64,000 bases of DNA from Helichrysum umbraculigerum (Eukaryota > Streptophyta > Magnoliopsida > Asterales > Asteraceae): NCBI GenBank assembly GCA_949592205.1, contig CATIUR010000002.1:134366090-134430089 (forward strand), given 5' to 3'. A program made the translations under genes and the position numbers. Of this stretch, positions 10,801 through 22,815 are shown one piece after another (position 1 is the first letter of the stretch; each line of letters begins with the position of its first letter). Under the pieces are notes generated by a model. The model was not told the DNA's origin. It saw nothing but the letters and a program-made list of their open reading frames with translations, and searched no databases.

Positions 10801-12380
10801 ATGATTACGACTGTGTGATTAAATACCATCCGGGAAAGGCTAATGTAGTAGCAGATGCCTTAAGTCGTAAAGAGAACGTTAAGCCTCGCAGAGTTCGAGC
10901 CTTAGTGTTAACAATCCACTCAAATCTCATTACTTAAATACGCGACGCGCAACAATTAGCTTTCACCGCTGAACGCATGAAAGATGAATCCCTGAAGGGG
11001 ATGGAGAAACAGCTTGAAACAAAAGAGAATGGAGTTTTATATTTCATGAATAGAATTTGGGTACCGTGTAACGATGAACTACGTAAGCTGATCTTGGACG
11101 AAGCTCACAAGTCCAACTACTCTATTCATCCTGGTGCAGATAAGATGTACCAAGACGTGAAAGGTTTCTATTGGTGGCCTAACATGAAGAGAGACATCGC
11201 TACTTATGTCAGCAAATGTCTAACTTGTTCAAAGGTCAAGGTTGAGTATCCAAAACCTTCAGGACTTTTGAAACAACCAGTGATGCCACAATGGAAATGG
11301 GAACACATAACGATGGATTTCATCACGAAACTACCAAAGACATCAACTGGAGTTGATTCAATATGGGCGATTGTCGATAGACTGACGAAATCAGCTCACT
11401 TCATTGCTTTCAAAGAGACTGACAAACTAGAGAAACTGGCAAAGATCTATATCAAAGAAGTCGTTTCTCGGCACGGTGTGCCATTGTCGATTATATCTGA
11501 TAGAGATAGCAGATTCACATCTCGTTTCTGGCGAACGCTACAACAGGCCCTAGGTACTCGACTCGATATGAGTACGGCCTATCATCCGCAAACAGATGGC
11601 CAGAGTGAACGAACAATTCAAACGCTCGAAGATTTGCTACGAGCATGTGTGATTGACTTTGGAGGAAATTGGGATACTCATCTTCCATTAGCTGAGTTCT
11701 CTTACAATAATAGTTATCACACCAGTATACATATGGCACCGTTTGAAGCGTTGTATGGACGCAAGTGCAGATCTCCACTCTGTTGGGCAGAGTTGGATGA
11801 TAGACAACTATCCGGACCCGAACTTGTCCAAGAAACTACAGACAAGATATCTCAAGTGCTTAACCGATTGAAAGCGGCGAGAGATAGACAAAAGAGTTAC
11901 GTAGATAACCGCCGTAAACCTCTTGAGTTTCAAGTAGGAGATAAAGTTCTACTCAAAGTATCGCCTTGGAAATGGATAGCACGGTTTGGTAAAAGAGGAA
12001 AACTGAACCAGCGATATGTTGGACCGTTTGAGATCCTTGCGAGGATTGGTCCTGTTGCTTATAAACTCAAACTACCACAAGAGCTTAGTAGTATTCACGA
12101 CACTTTTCATGTGTGTAATTTGAAGAAGTGTCTTTCTGACGAAACACTTATCCTACCTCCTGACGAAGTCTTCATAAACTCAAAGCTTAACTTTGTGGAG
12201 GAACCAATCGAAATAGCTGATACGAAAACACAAAGACTGCGAAACAAACGAATTAAACTTGTCAAAGTTCGGTGGAATTCGAAGCATGGCCCAGAGTTTA
12301 CTTGGGAACGTGAGGATGAGATAAGAAAGAAGTACCCTCATCTATTTGAACTAGCGACCGACACGAATAATACAAATTAA
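7812..12380 (+). pseudogene. gag-pol: V gag-pol polyprotein, four in-frame stops
   Basis: One frame of 1522 codons starting MPPKRR. Order: capsid-like gag (to about residue 300), zinc knuckles ending in CFECGEQGHFRNKC, aspartic protease with DSGA at about 427, reverse transcriptase with FIDD at about 762, RNase H (YCDASHQG, then FTDHKSLQH), integrase (HHCC zinc region, then D-D-E with SDRD and QSERTIQ), and a chromodomain-like tail (VKVRW, then GPEFTWERED). Stops are TGA 8454, TAG 9027, TAG 9693 and TAA 10935; no frameshift is present. Three of the stops are one C-to-T change away from codons kept in related copies here. Gag and pol share a frame, as usual for this lineage. Not functional as it stands. 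Confidence 0.93.
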
Positions 12381-12403
12381 ATCTCGGGACGAGATTTCGC
12401 TAA

Positions 12404-12414
12404 CGGGGGGAGAA
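12404..12414 (+). other. V polypurine tract
   Basis: CGGGGGGAGAA is followed by TGT, the first three bases of the V 3' LTR (12415-12417), and then by the inserted U. Confidence 0.88.
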
Positions 12415-12866
12415 TGTTGTCACACCCCGCCAAACGGTAATTACAATTACGTAGAGTGATTTGCGGAAGCTTAGTGACGTGGCGGGGGTGCGAGCAGTAA
12501 AACACCCAACAGTTACATACATACTCAGAGCATATGATTATCGCAGAACGAAATAGATTAAGATGCCATTAGTTAAAGTTTTACAAATGATTACCACTTG
12601 AGAAGTGATAACAGTAATAGTAGTAGTTGAAATCAGTATTTCATAAAATACATAATATCAAAAGTAGATTTCATAGGTATGACTGCAATAATTGCAGTTA
12701 TACAGAGGAAATCCAAGTGTCCCAAAAGTAGTGGCATCCTAACAAGTCCAGGGTAATCCGTCCTGATAATGCATGCAGATCTTACTTACGCTGCTAATTC
12801 CCTGAAAAACATAGAGTAAAACGTCAACAAAATTGTTGAGTGAATTCACAAGATTGTTCGTTATGT

Positions 12867-13101
12867 AGGAAACACAAGTTAAACATTTAAGAATAACATT
12901 TCCAATAAGTGTTGTTTATCAAGTAGGAAACACAAGTTATTAACAAATAACATTTCCCAAATCAGTTGTAGTTGTAATAGGAAACACAGGTTATTTCAAT
13001 CAAGAGATAACATTTCCTAATTCAGTCATTAGTAGGAAACACAGGTTAACCTAGATAAAGATTAACATTTCCAAATCAGTGTACGTAGGAAATCACTTCC
13101 T
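12867..13101 (-). repeat. U LTR A hairpin series
   Basis: Four full units and one short unit. On the plus strand each starts AGGAAACACA and ends AACATTTCC. The design and position match the V series at 5641-6009 after allowing for orientation. Confidence 0.8.
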
Positions 13102-14200
13102 AAACAATAGTTTTGTGGGAATATTTAGACGGTGATCCCTTGAAAGGTGAGCTAAACCTGTCAAGTAAGGTAACCCGATCTAACCCTATAACCAAACCAC
13201 AACCCTAGTCTGTTGTTGTTTGCCATGCTGGACAATTAAGTATACGCTCCCAAATCCGTAGGAGGGTCGTCACGGCGATAGTACTATCCGTATACTCAGT
13301 GGCTAGAGTCACCTAGCTAATGGTTATAGTCTGTAGCCATAAGGTCTTTTATGCACTACATCGTTCAGCCTAGATCCGTACCAAGATTTGTTGCCTAAAT
13401 TCCCAAAATAGTTATGAAAAACATTTCATAAAAACATAGTTCAAATAGTTGTGTGAAATACCCTTTCACAAATAGTTCAAGTATGAAGTACCCCTTCATA
13501 AACAGTTTAAGTAAATACTTACAGTATTAAATCAGTCACAACATGAAATCTCATTTCATCAATAGTTTAAGTAAATACATCAAGTATTCAAACAGTTGTC
13601 GCATGCAATTATACATACGATTTCTATGTTTTCCACCCCGAAGTTTTAAAACATTAAAACATTTAAAAGGGGTTTGTGAACTCACTGTAGGTGCTCGGAT
13701 GTGAATGCTAGCGAGATATGATAGCGTAGCCCAAACGTAATCAACCTATACACAGTATTGTATTAACCATAAGTACATAGTTTACTTACGCTAATAATTC
13801 GTTTGTTTGAAGAAATTATCAATTTCTTAAGTTTGCGTAAGTCGTTGATGTTTGTTATTGGAAATAAATAATGTTTTTCCCAAGTTATGTTTGTTTACAT
13901 ATGTCGTTTGTTAATTGTCGCGAATAAAACTTGGTTGTCGTTTACGTTTGTCGTATAGTTTGTACTAGATAATTCAAATCGTTCCCATAATATGTCGTTA
14001 TATATATATTGTCCGTTAATATATATATATATATATATATTTGTTATCGTATTAAGTTTTGTTGCGTTTTAATTTTCCGAAGTATCATGTCTCAATAATA
14101 TGTCCGTCTAGTTCTAAGTCCCATGTCGTAGCATTCTGTACCATTAATTGTTTGTACATTATATTACAATGCAAAAGTCAGTGGCTGGACCAAAAAGGGT

Positions 14201-14716
14201 GAATCCGCCGTATTCTGGTGAATACGCCGGATTCGGACCAAATCAGGGGAATACGCCGTATTCTGATGAATACGCCGTATTCATTCGAAAATAGGGGAAT
14301 ACGCCGTATTCTGGTGAATACGCCGTATTCATTCGAGTTTAAAAGGATTCACCGGATCCACCGATGATCCGTCGGATCGAGTGTGTCTTTTACTCGTTCA
14401 TCGTTTTAGCCGAAGGTTTGTGTGCGGGTCAAAGGTGGGAATACGCCGTATTTAACTGAATACGCCGTATTCGAAGTTTCATAAATTGGGAATCCGCCGT
14501 ATTCCCGTGAATACGCCGGATTCATCTGGGTTGTTCAAAGTGTTCGAGTTATAAATGGGGAATACGCCGTATTCGATGGAATACGCCGTATTCACCAATG
14601 TTTCAGCTGGGTAATCCGCCGTATTAAAATGAATACGCCGGATTCGACTAGTTCTTCAAAATCGTTTATGATTAACAATGGGGAATACGCCGTATTCGAA
14701 GGAATACGCCGTATTC
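14201..14716 (-). repeat. U LTR A palindrome array (GAATACGCCGTATTC)
   Basis: Eight pairs of a 15-bp palindrome with a 4-bp spacer inside each pair, so centres are 19 bp apart. Variants have GAATCC or GGATTC outer bases. One pair is different: 14346-14358 and 14366-14378 are 13-bp palindromes with a 7-bp spacer (the second is GATCCGTCGGATC), which is the V layout. Confidence 0.92.
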
Positions 14717-15050
14717 CGAGTGTTTACAGCAGCTAGTTCGACTCTGTTACTTCTAAAACATACGAGTTTATATATGTAATCGATTTTTAATATGATCAAA
14801 CACCTTAATACGTTATACAATCACTTTGTAACATGTTTTAACCAGTTTATAACAACTTTCACATATCTAAATTGTGATTTCAAGTTTTTGGTTCAAAAAC
14901 CATTTTCAAGAATCACTCATCAATCTTCGAGTTTGTGATGTTATGTAGCTAGATTATGATGTATAAACAAGTTGTATAATGAAATTTTAGCAAAGAAATC
15001 AAGGAAATGAAAGTTTCCTTACAATGAGAAATGTGAAGGTGGTGATGATC

Positions 15051-15080
<30 letters not shown>
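15051..15080 (-). repeat. GAT microsatellite in U LTR A
   Basis: About nine GAT units on the plus strand, next to the splice-donor-like CATTGTAAGGAA when read on the minus strand. The same repeat is in LTR B at 24763-24790. Confidence 0.85.
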
Positions 15081-15081
<1 letters not shown>

Positions 15082-15891
15082 CTGGCCTTGTGTTCTACTA
15101 CTTCTGCTGCCTTTGATCTTGTTAAACTTTTTGAGAGAAAGAAAAATGAATGATGGTTGTGTGTTTTGCAGAATGATCGAAGTGAGGGAGGGAGTATGGT
15201 TTAAAACCAAACTGTCTGATGCATTATTGTAGGTTGGTGGGATTTTTGTCCCACCAATCTCGAGTACGGGTATAATTATAGCAATATAAAAGTTAACATT
15301 TTATATTTTTATTTTGTAGATGCTTTCCTGGTTCGTAATATGTTTTCAGAATAATGAGATTATCATTATTTTTGATAGTTGTACATTTTTGTACATTTTA
15401 CTGCGCACGTCCAATTGAGCGCCAATTTTCAGTAAATTTAGGATTTCATATTTTGAAGAAGTGTTCTAACTTCTTCCAAATGAACGAGAAAGTTTACATT
15501 TTTATGATTTGACGTCGTATGCGCGTTTTAGAATTGTTTCTGTTCGTGTTATAATACGTTTTATGTTAAACGTATTTTTGAACCACTTTATCTATATGTT
15601 ATAGATATATAAATACTCGTAATTAATAATCGAATTATTAATTATATATTTTGTCACCAACATTCGTTATTTATTTTGTCGCATTTATTCGGACGCGTAT
15701 TCGGTAACTTTTCAGCTAAAAATCGAGTAATTTTATAAATTACAATTTATGTAATACTTCATGTATTATTGTTTTGGGCTCGCTAGACTCACATCACATC
15801 AAAAGTTTATGTTAACACAATCGTAGGGAATTAGCGTAAGAAATGCATGTAATTAAGTATAATTATATACCTAATTTGGAGGAGTGTCACA

Positions 15892-15901
15892 TTCTCCCCC
15901 C
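15892..15901 (-). other. U copy 1 polypurine tract
   Basis: Plus-strand TTCTCCCCCC, i.e. GGGGGGAGAA on the element strand, directly before the LTR start TGTGACACTCC. Confidence 0.9.
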
Positions 15902-15925
15902 GTTAGTGAAATCTCGTCCCGAGAT

Positions 15926-18900
15926 TTAAGTCGAGCCGTGAGTCTCGGTCACGCTCTCAAATAGGTTGGGGTATTTCTTTCGCATCTCATCCTCTCGTTC
16001 CCAGGTAAACTCTGGGCCATGTTTCGAGCTCCAACGAACTTTAACCAGTTTGATTCGTTTGTGTCGAAGTTTCTGCGTTTTAGAATCCATAACTTCAACA
16101 GGTTCCTCCACAAAGTTAAGTTTTGAGTCAATGAAGACTTCGTCAGGAGGAATGATAAGTGTTTCATCAGAAAGACACTTTTTGAGGTTGCTAACGTGGA
16201 AAGTATCGTGTATGCTACTAAGCTCTTGCGGTAGTTTGAGCTTGTAAGCGACAGGACCAATCCTAGCAAGGATTTCAAATGGTCCGATGTATCGTGGGTT
16301 CAGCTTTCCTCGTTTGCCAAATCGTGCTACTCCTTTCCAGGGAGATACTTTGAGTAGGACTTTGTATCCTACTTGAAACTCAAGAGGTTTACGGCGGTTA
16401 TCAGCGTAACTCTTTTGTCGATCTCGTGCCGCTTTCAGTCGGCTCAATACTTGAGTTATTTTGTCAGTGGTTTCCTGGACAAGTTCGGGTCCAGATAGTT
16501 GTCTGTCGTCCAACTCTGCCCAACAGAGTGGTGATCGGCACTTGCGTCCATATAACGCCTCAAATGGTGCCATCTGTATACTCGTGTGATAACTATTGTT
16601 ATAAGAGAATTCAGCTAGAGGTAGGTGAGTATCCCAGTTACCTCCAAAGTCTATCACACATGCTCGCAACAAATCTTCGAGCGTCTGTATCGTTCGCTCG
16701 CTTTGGCCATCAGTCTGCGGGTGGTAGGCAGTACTCATATCAAGTCGAGTACCCATTGCCTGTTGTAATGTTTGCCAAAAGCGGGAAGTGAATCGTGCAT
16801 CTCTATCAGAGATGATGGATAGTGGCACTCCATGCCGAGAAACAATCTCTTTAATATAGATTTTTGCTAGTTTCTCCATTTCATCCGTTTCTTTAATAGC
16901 AAGAAAGTGGGCTGATTTCGTCAATCGATCGACAATCACCCATATGGCATTTGCTCCCGATGCCGTTCTAGGTAACTTCGTAATGAAGTCCATTGTTATT
17001 TGCTCCCATTTCCATTTGGGCAACTCAGGCTGTTGCAAAAGCCCAGACGGCTTTTGGTATTCCACCTTTACCTTCGAGCAAGTTAAGCATTTGCTAACGT
17101 AGGTGGCAATGTCACGTTTCATTCCAGGCCACCAGTAGAAGCCTTTCAAGTCCTGGTACATCTTGTCCGCACCAGGATGTATCGAGTAATTGGACTTGTG
17201 TGCCTCATCCAAAATCAGCTTGCGTAACTCATCTACGCATGGTACCCAAATTCGGTTCATAAAGTACAACACTCCGTTGTCCTTTTTCTCGAGTTGTTTT
17301 TCCATTCCCTTCAAGGATTCATCCTTAAGACGTCCGGGAGTGAAAGCAAGTTCTTGAGCTTCACGAATTTGAGTAATGAGATTCGAATGGATTGTCAATC
17401 CCAAAGCTCGAACTCTTCGAGGTTTGATTCGTTCCTTACGACTCAGGGCATCTGCTACTACGTTAGCTTTACCCGGGTGATACTTTATTTCACAGTCGTA
17501 ATCGTTAAGTAATTCGACCCAACGTCGTTGTCTCATGTTAAGTTCTTTTTGGTCGAATATATGTTGTAGGCTCTTATGATCAGTGAAGATCGTACACTTT
17601 GTACCGTATAGGTAGTGTCTCCAGATCTTCAGTGCAAAAACAACGGCTCCCAATTCCAAATCATGAGTCGTATAGTTTTTCTCATGCACTTTTAGTTGTC
17701 GTGATGCATAAGCAATGACCTTTTCATTTTGCATCAGTACGCAACCCAATCCCTGATGCGAAGCATCACAGTAAACAACAAAGTTATCTACTCCTTCGGG
17801 TAGTGATAATATGGGTGCGCTGCTCAGTTTCTGCTTCAATAGTTGGAATGCATTCTCTTGTTTCTCATTCCACTCAAATTTCTTGTCTTTTTGAGTTAAT
17901 GTGGTAAGTGGCTGGGCTATCTTTGAAAAGTTTGCGATGAATCGCCTGTAATAGCCAGCTAGACCAAGAAATTGTCGTACTTCAGTTGGGGTTTTCGGTG
18001 CTTCCCAATTGTTGATTGCCTCAATTTTGGATGGGTCCACGTGAATTCCCTTGTCATTTATCACATGACCAAGGAATTGGACCTCTCGTATCCAAAATTC
18101 GCATTTAGAGAACTTTGCATAAAGCTTCTCTTTTTGTAGTAGTTCGAGAACAAGCTTCAGATGTTGCTCGTGATCTTCTTTCGCTTTAGATGTTGCTCGT
18201 GATCTTCTTTCGTTTGTAGTATACCAAGATGTCGTCAATAAACACAATGACGAATTTATCCAAATAGGGTTTGCACACTCTGTTCATCAAATCCATGAAT
18301 ACTGCTGGTGCGTTGGTCAGCCCAAAAGGCATGACTAGAAACTCGTAGTGACCGTAACGAGTCCTAAAAGCAGTTTTCGGTACATCCTCTTCTCGTACCT
18401 TAAGTTGATGGTAACCAGATCGTAGGTCAATCTTTGAATAATAACTCGACCCTTGCAATTGATCAAACAGATCGTCAATGCGTGGTAACGGGTATCTGTT
18501 CTTGATAGTTACCTTGTTCAGTTCTCGATAATCGATGCACATCCGCATAGATCCATCCTTTTTCTTAACAAACAAAACCGGAGCTCCCCACGGGGAAAAG
18601 CTCGGTCGAATGAATCCCAAGTCTAGAAGTTCTTGCAATTGTGTAGATAACTCCTGCATTTCCGAGGGAGCTAGACGATAAGGTGCACGTGCGATAGGTG
18701 CGGCTCCTGGCACCAGGTCAATGTGAAACTCAACTTGTCGTGGGGGTGGCAATCCCGGCAACTCATCAGGGAACACTCCTGGATAGTCGCGTACAATGGG
18801 CACATCGTCTATACGTAGCTCCTTCGTTTTCTTTTCTACAATGTGTGCCAAAAATGCTTGGTACCCCTTTCGGAGATACTTACTGGCCTTCAAGCACGAA

Positions 18901-20528
18901 ATCATTTTTGTGGTACTTTTTCATTTCTCACCTTGAACCACAAGTGTTTCTCCTGTTGACAGTGGTAATCGTACCAGTTTATCATGACATATGATCTCAG
19001 CGCGGTTCCTAGATAACCAATCCATACCGACTACAACGTCAAAACTTCCCAACTTAACCGGTAGTAAGTCTATTTCGAAGAGATGACCTTCTAACTCCAA
19101 GGTACATCCCGGTACTATTTCTCCTGATTCGATTAACTCACCATCGGCTAATTCTATGGTATACTTGTTGTCTAACTTACGGGATTCAAGTTCTAATAGT
19201 GGTCTAAATTCAGTAGACACAAAACTTAAATCAGCACCTGAATCAATTAACACAGAGGCATAATGATTGTTTACAAGAAACGTACCAGTGACGGTGTTAG
19301 GGTCCTGGCGTGCCTCTTGTGCCCCGATCACGAATGCCCTTCCTTGAGCCGGTTGGTTGTTGATGTTGTTGGCTCGGTTATTGTTGTTACCGCGGTTGTT
19401 GTTGTTGAGCTTAGGGCATCGGTTACGGTAGTGTCCTTGCTCACCACATTCAAAACATCCCTGGTTTTGACGCTCAGTGTTTGCCCGTGGGGGAGGGTTA
19501 GTTTTGCATTCTCGGGTTCTATGTCCCCATGCCCTACAGTTTCCACAATACCCACACCCACCTTCGTGGTGTCGGTTACACTTACCACATTTGGGTTTGT
19601 TACCCAGGTATGGTTTCGATTCAGTAGTGGTGGCAACATATGCTTTCGCATTTCCAGAAGATTTCTTGTTCTGCTGACCCTGACGATCAGCACCACTACC
19701 GTTCCACTTTCGCTTTGCACCACCAGAACTACTAACATCAGTACTGTTCGGTTCACTTTTTCCCGACACAGCTTTCTTAGTCAGATTTCCCATCCTGACT
19801 GCCTCATCGGTCAAACTTTGTGCTAAAGTAACAGCACTCCTGAATGTGTCCGGTTTAGATGACGTCACCAGACTGCGGATTTGTGGTACTAGACCAAATA
19901 TGTAGCGCTCAATACGCTTATACTCGGGTGTCACCATATGTGGCACTAGACGTGCAAGTTCCTGAAACTTAGTGGTGTACCCAGCAATATCAGCACCAAT
20001 CATGGTGATGTTCCACAACTCTGTTTCTATTTTTTGCATCTCACTGCGAGGACAGAATTCCTCCAACATCAAATTTTTAAATGTCCCCCATGACATTGAA
20101 TAAGCAGCTGGTCGACCAAGTGATTGGATCTGACTGTTCCACCAAGTGAGCGCTTTGTCAGCCAAAGTGCAAGCAGCATACTTCACCATACAGTTAGGTG
20201 AACAGTCACTAATTTCCAATACTGATTCAGTTTTCTCTATCCAATGAATCATACCAATGGCACCCTCGGTGCCACGGAAAGAAATCGGCTTACAAGCCTG
20301 AAATGTTTTGTATGAACACCCTCGGCTAGCATTCACTAGTGTCTCAGTATTAACAGGGGTAGATCCACTGTTGTTAGCTCCAGGTTCACGACTACGGCTT
20401 GCCTCATATTCAGCAATACCTTCAGCTATTCTTCGTGCGATCATTTGTTCAGTGGTTTCGGTGGGTGGTGGTGGTGGAGGCGTAGTCGTCTTTTGACTTG
20501 TTCTAGTGACTCGTCGTTTAGGAGGCAT
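15926..20528 (-). pseudogene. gag-pol: U copy 1 gag-pol polyprotein, one stop and one frameshift
   Basis: Starts MPPKRR at 20528, with a proline run, capsid-like gag, zinc knuckles (CGKCNRHHEGGCGYC; CFECGEQGHYRNRC), protease DSGAD at about 429, reverse transcriptase with FIDD, RNase H, integrase and a chromodomain-like tail. Breaks: TGA at 18921-18923 (copy 2 reads through with CGA), and a frameshift just after the RT active site where a 29-bp unit is duplicated (18155-18183 and 18184-18212) and one base is missing against V. The downstream part stays open for over 700 codons. About 650 bp without a gene separates it from the extra ORF. Confidence 0.93.
18155..18212 (-). repeat. 29-bp tandem duplication in U copy 1 RT
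   Basis: Two units differing at one base (CTTCAGATG against CTTTAGATG). The same duplication is at 27867-27924 in copy 2, where the two units are identical. Confidence 0.95.
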
Positions 20529-21180
20529 GATTCAGCTCTGCGATGAATAAAATGCAGAGTGTTAATGTTGAGATATTGAATGTGAATAGATCAAAGATTC
20601 ACATTTGATAGAAATGAATGACATGAAAAGATGAATGAATAGAATTTTACAACACGTGCCATACAACTTTGAAATACCCACATGTATCTAGCATAATATA
20701 ATCACGTTGGCCAGGCGTCATTATATAATGTCCAATACACATTTCTTTTCATTGTCGTTTAACACTGTAAATTTCAGAGGTTCTCAAGAATAATCAATCA
20801 TCAAGCTGTAAAATGTTTCAGGGTTTACAAGAGTTGGTCACAAAGTGTCGATAAAGTATAGGTTTAATCACAAGTCGACAGTTGTAAGAGGAAATAACAT
20901 GGTTGATAATAAATATAATGAATACGAGACGTAAACCAAGCATACATTATATATTAAAGATCATAACGCTGTTACATGAGTTTAGTACAAAATGAGATGG
21001 GATTTCTAATATACCCATCGATGGTTAGCGTTATACAAAAGATGATGGGTTTCCTATACATATACCCATTTTACTAACAAAGTTTCATTCAACATACAGC
21101 TAGTCCATAACGAATACATACATATATTTCCCCAAAAATAATAGTCTAATATGGTGTAGGCACAACCGCCATACACAAAC

Positions 21181-21960
21181 CTAACGGAACCAGGGTAAAT
21201 ACATCCTAACCGCGACCATCACTGCTGCAGTCATCACACAAACACTAGCTACAATCTCTGACACCCTAGCACGTCTCTCTAAAGCTGCAACGCGTGCACG
21301 GGTGGATGCTAGACTCTGCCAGTCTGTCAGACGGTGAGTCTCCACAAAATCCATCCTCTGATGGAGCATAGCCATATCCATATCAGTACGAGAGGCATCG
21401 CTCAGTAGCTCCATCACATCTCTGCTCCTGCTAGAGGATATCCTAAACATGGTGTGGACCACAGCCACAAGGGTAGGCACAGTGAGCTCCAGAGGCTCAC
21501 CAGTGAGATATGCAGATGGTGGTGAGTGGGAGGACTCTCCAAACTCAAAGGTCGAGGGAATACCCTCTAGTGATCTCCACTCTCTCAATACTCGAGGCAT
21601 CCAGTCCAGATGAGAAGGTCGGAGCCTCTTCTGTGGCGGATCGACAACTGGAACCTCAGAATCAGTCACTGGCGCCTTATCGCGCGGCGCGAGTGGTCCC
21701 CTGGGAAAATCCCGAACACAGATCCTAGCTGTCATCCTAGGTACAGGCACACGAGAGGTACCCGTAACAGGTGGTGTAGGCGTAGGAGTGACCACAGGTG
21801 CGGTCGGAGGTGGTACTAAGTAAGCATCACTAGTGTCATCAGACATAGCTCTCACATGAACTGATGACTCATCCCCTACTGTAATCGCGGGACCCTCAAA
21901 AGTAGCCTCGGTCGGCTCTTCATCCGAAGCGTAAACATGGTAATGTGATTGACTAGACAT
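21181..21960 (-). CDS. U extra ORF upstream of gag (259 aa), unknown function
   Basis: Intact frame on the element strand between primer site and gag. Features: acidic N-terminus, a proline/threonine-rich stretch about 50-75, CVRDFPRGP at about 81-89, core HLDWMPR at 117-123 with GESSH and EPLELTVP at 155-162, a helical charged part about 185-232, and a hydrophobic C-terminus about 234-256 ending LPWFR. The core agrees with the V ORF over some 60 residues although the flanking parts have diverged. No known domain recognised. Only one copy exists, because the second internal copy of U is cut off inside gag. Confidence 0.7.
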   Translation of the reverse strand: MSSQSHYHVYASDEEPTEATFEGPAITVGDESSVHVRAMSDDTSDAYLVPPPTAPVVTPTPTPPVTGTSRVPVPRMTARICVRDFPRGPLAPRDKAPVTDSEVPVVDPPQKRLRPSHLDWMPRVLREWRSLEGIPSTFEFGESSHSPPSAYLTGEPLELTVPTLVAVVHTMFRISSSRSRDVMELLSDASRTDMDMAMLHQRMDFVETHRLTDWQSLASTRARVAALERRARVSEIVASVCVMTAAVMVAVRMYLPWFR

Positions 21961-22114
21961 ACTGTGACAAAAGAAATGGAGTGTGGCGTGTCAGTCGTAT
22001 GTTAGTTGTATGCAAAGTATGTATGCATGAATGCACAAATGTTCTAGCCAAGGCTATAGTCTAGGTCTCTAAGATTTTCAGTCACCTAAAGACTTCTAGT
22101 TCGCTATAACCAAT

Positions 22115-22127
22115 GGCTCTGATACCA
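22115..22127 (-). other. U primer-binding site, initiator tRNA-Met
   Basis: TGGTATCAGAGCC on the minus strand, four bases from the end of LTR B. This makes LTR B the 5' LTR for copy 1. Confidence 0.92.
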
Positions 22128-22580
22128 AGTCTGTCACACCCCGCCAAACGGTAATTACAATTACGTAGAGTGATTTGCGGAAGCTTAGTGACGTGGCGGG
22201 GGTGCGAGCAGTAAAACACCCAACAGTTACATACATACTCAGAGCATATGATTATCGCAGAACGAAATAGATTAAGATGCCATTAGTTAAAGTTTTACAA
22301 ATGATTACCACTTGAGAAGTGATAACAGTAATAGTAGTAGTTGAAATCAGTATTTCATAAAATACATAATATCAAAAGTAGATTTCATAGGTATGACTGC
22401 AATAATTGCAGTTATACAGAGGAAATCCAAGTGTCCCAAAAGTAGTGGCATCCTAACAAGTCCAGGGTAGTCCGTCCTGATAATGCATGCAGATCTTACT
22501 TACGCTGCTAATTCCCTGAAAAACATAGAGTAAAACGTCAACAAAATTGTTGAGTGAATTCACAAGATTGTTCGTTATGT

Positions 22581-22815
22581 AGGAAACACAAGTTAAACAT
22601 TTAAGAATAACATTTCCAATAAGTGTTGTTTATCAAGTAGGAAACACAAGTTATTAACAAATAACATTTCCCAAATCAGTTGTAGTTGTAATAGGAAACA
22701 CAGGTTATTTCAATCAAGAGATAACATTTCCTAATTCAGTCATTAGTAGGAAACACAGGTTAACCTAGATAAAGATTAACATTTCCAAATCAGTGTACGT
22801 AGGAAATCACTTCCT
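22581..22815 (-). repeat. U LTR B hairpin series
   Basis: Copy of the series at 12867-13101. Confidence 0.8.

Larger units (their letters stand above)
12418..15891 (-). repeat. U LTR A
   Basis: 3474 bp, TGTCACACC on the plus strand at the left and GGAGTGTCACA at the right. Nearly identical to LTR B, apart from a few substitutions and the length of a TA run near 14017. Confidence 0.95.

Noticed and set aside
12381..12417. env-like gene after pol
   Set aside because: In all four elements only about 25-40 bases separate the pol stop from the LTR; no room for an env.
13995..14042. TA runs as a regulatory TATA element
   Set aside because: Length differs between LTRs A and B, as for a microsatellite; no start-site evidence.
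15019..15210. 63-codon ORF with a histidine run (also at 24731-24922; similar reading in V near 3316-3696)
   Set aside because: It comes from the ATC microsatellite in the LTR leader; V does not keep the same frame.
19263..19826. 187-codon ORF opposite gag (also 28975-29538) and similar antisense ORFs at 8505-9017 and 34546-35100
   Set aside because: They mirror the asparagine- and lysine-rich gag end on the other strand; no independent support.
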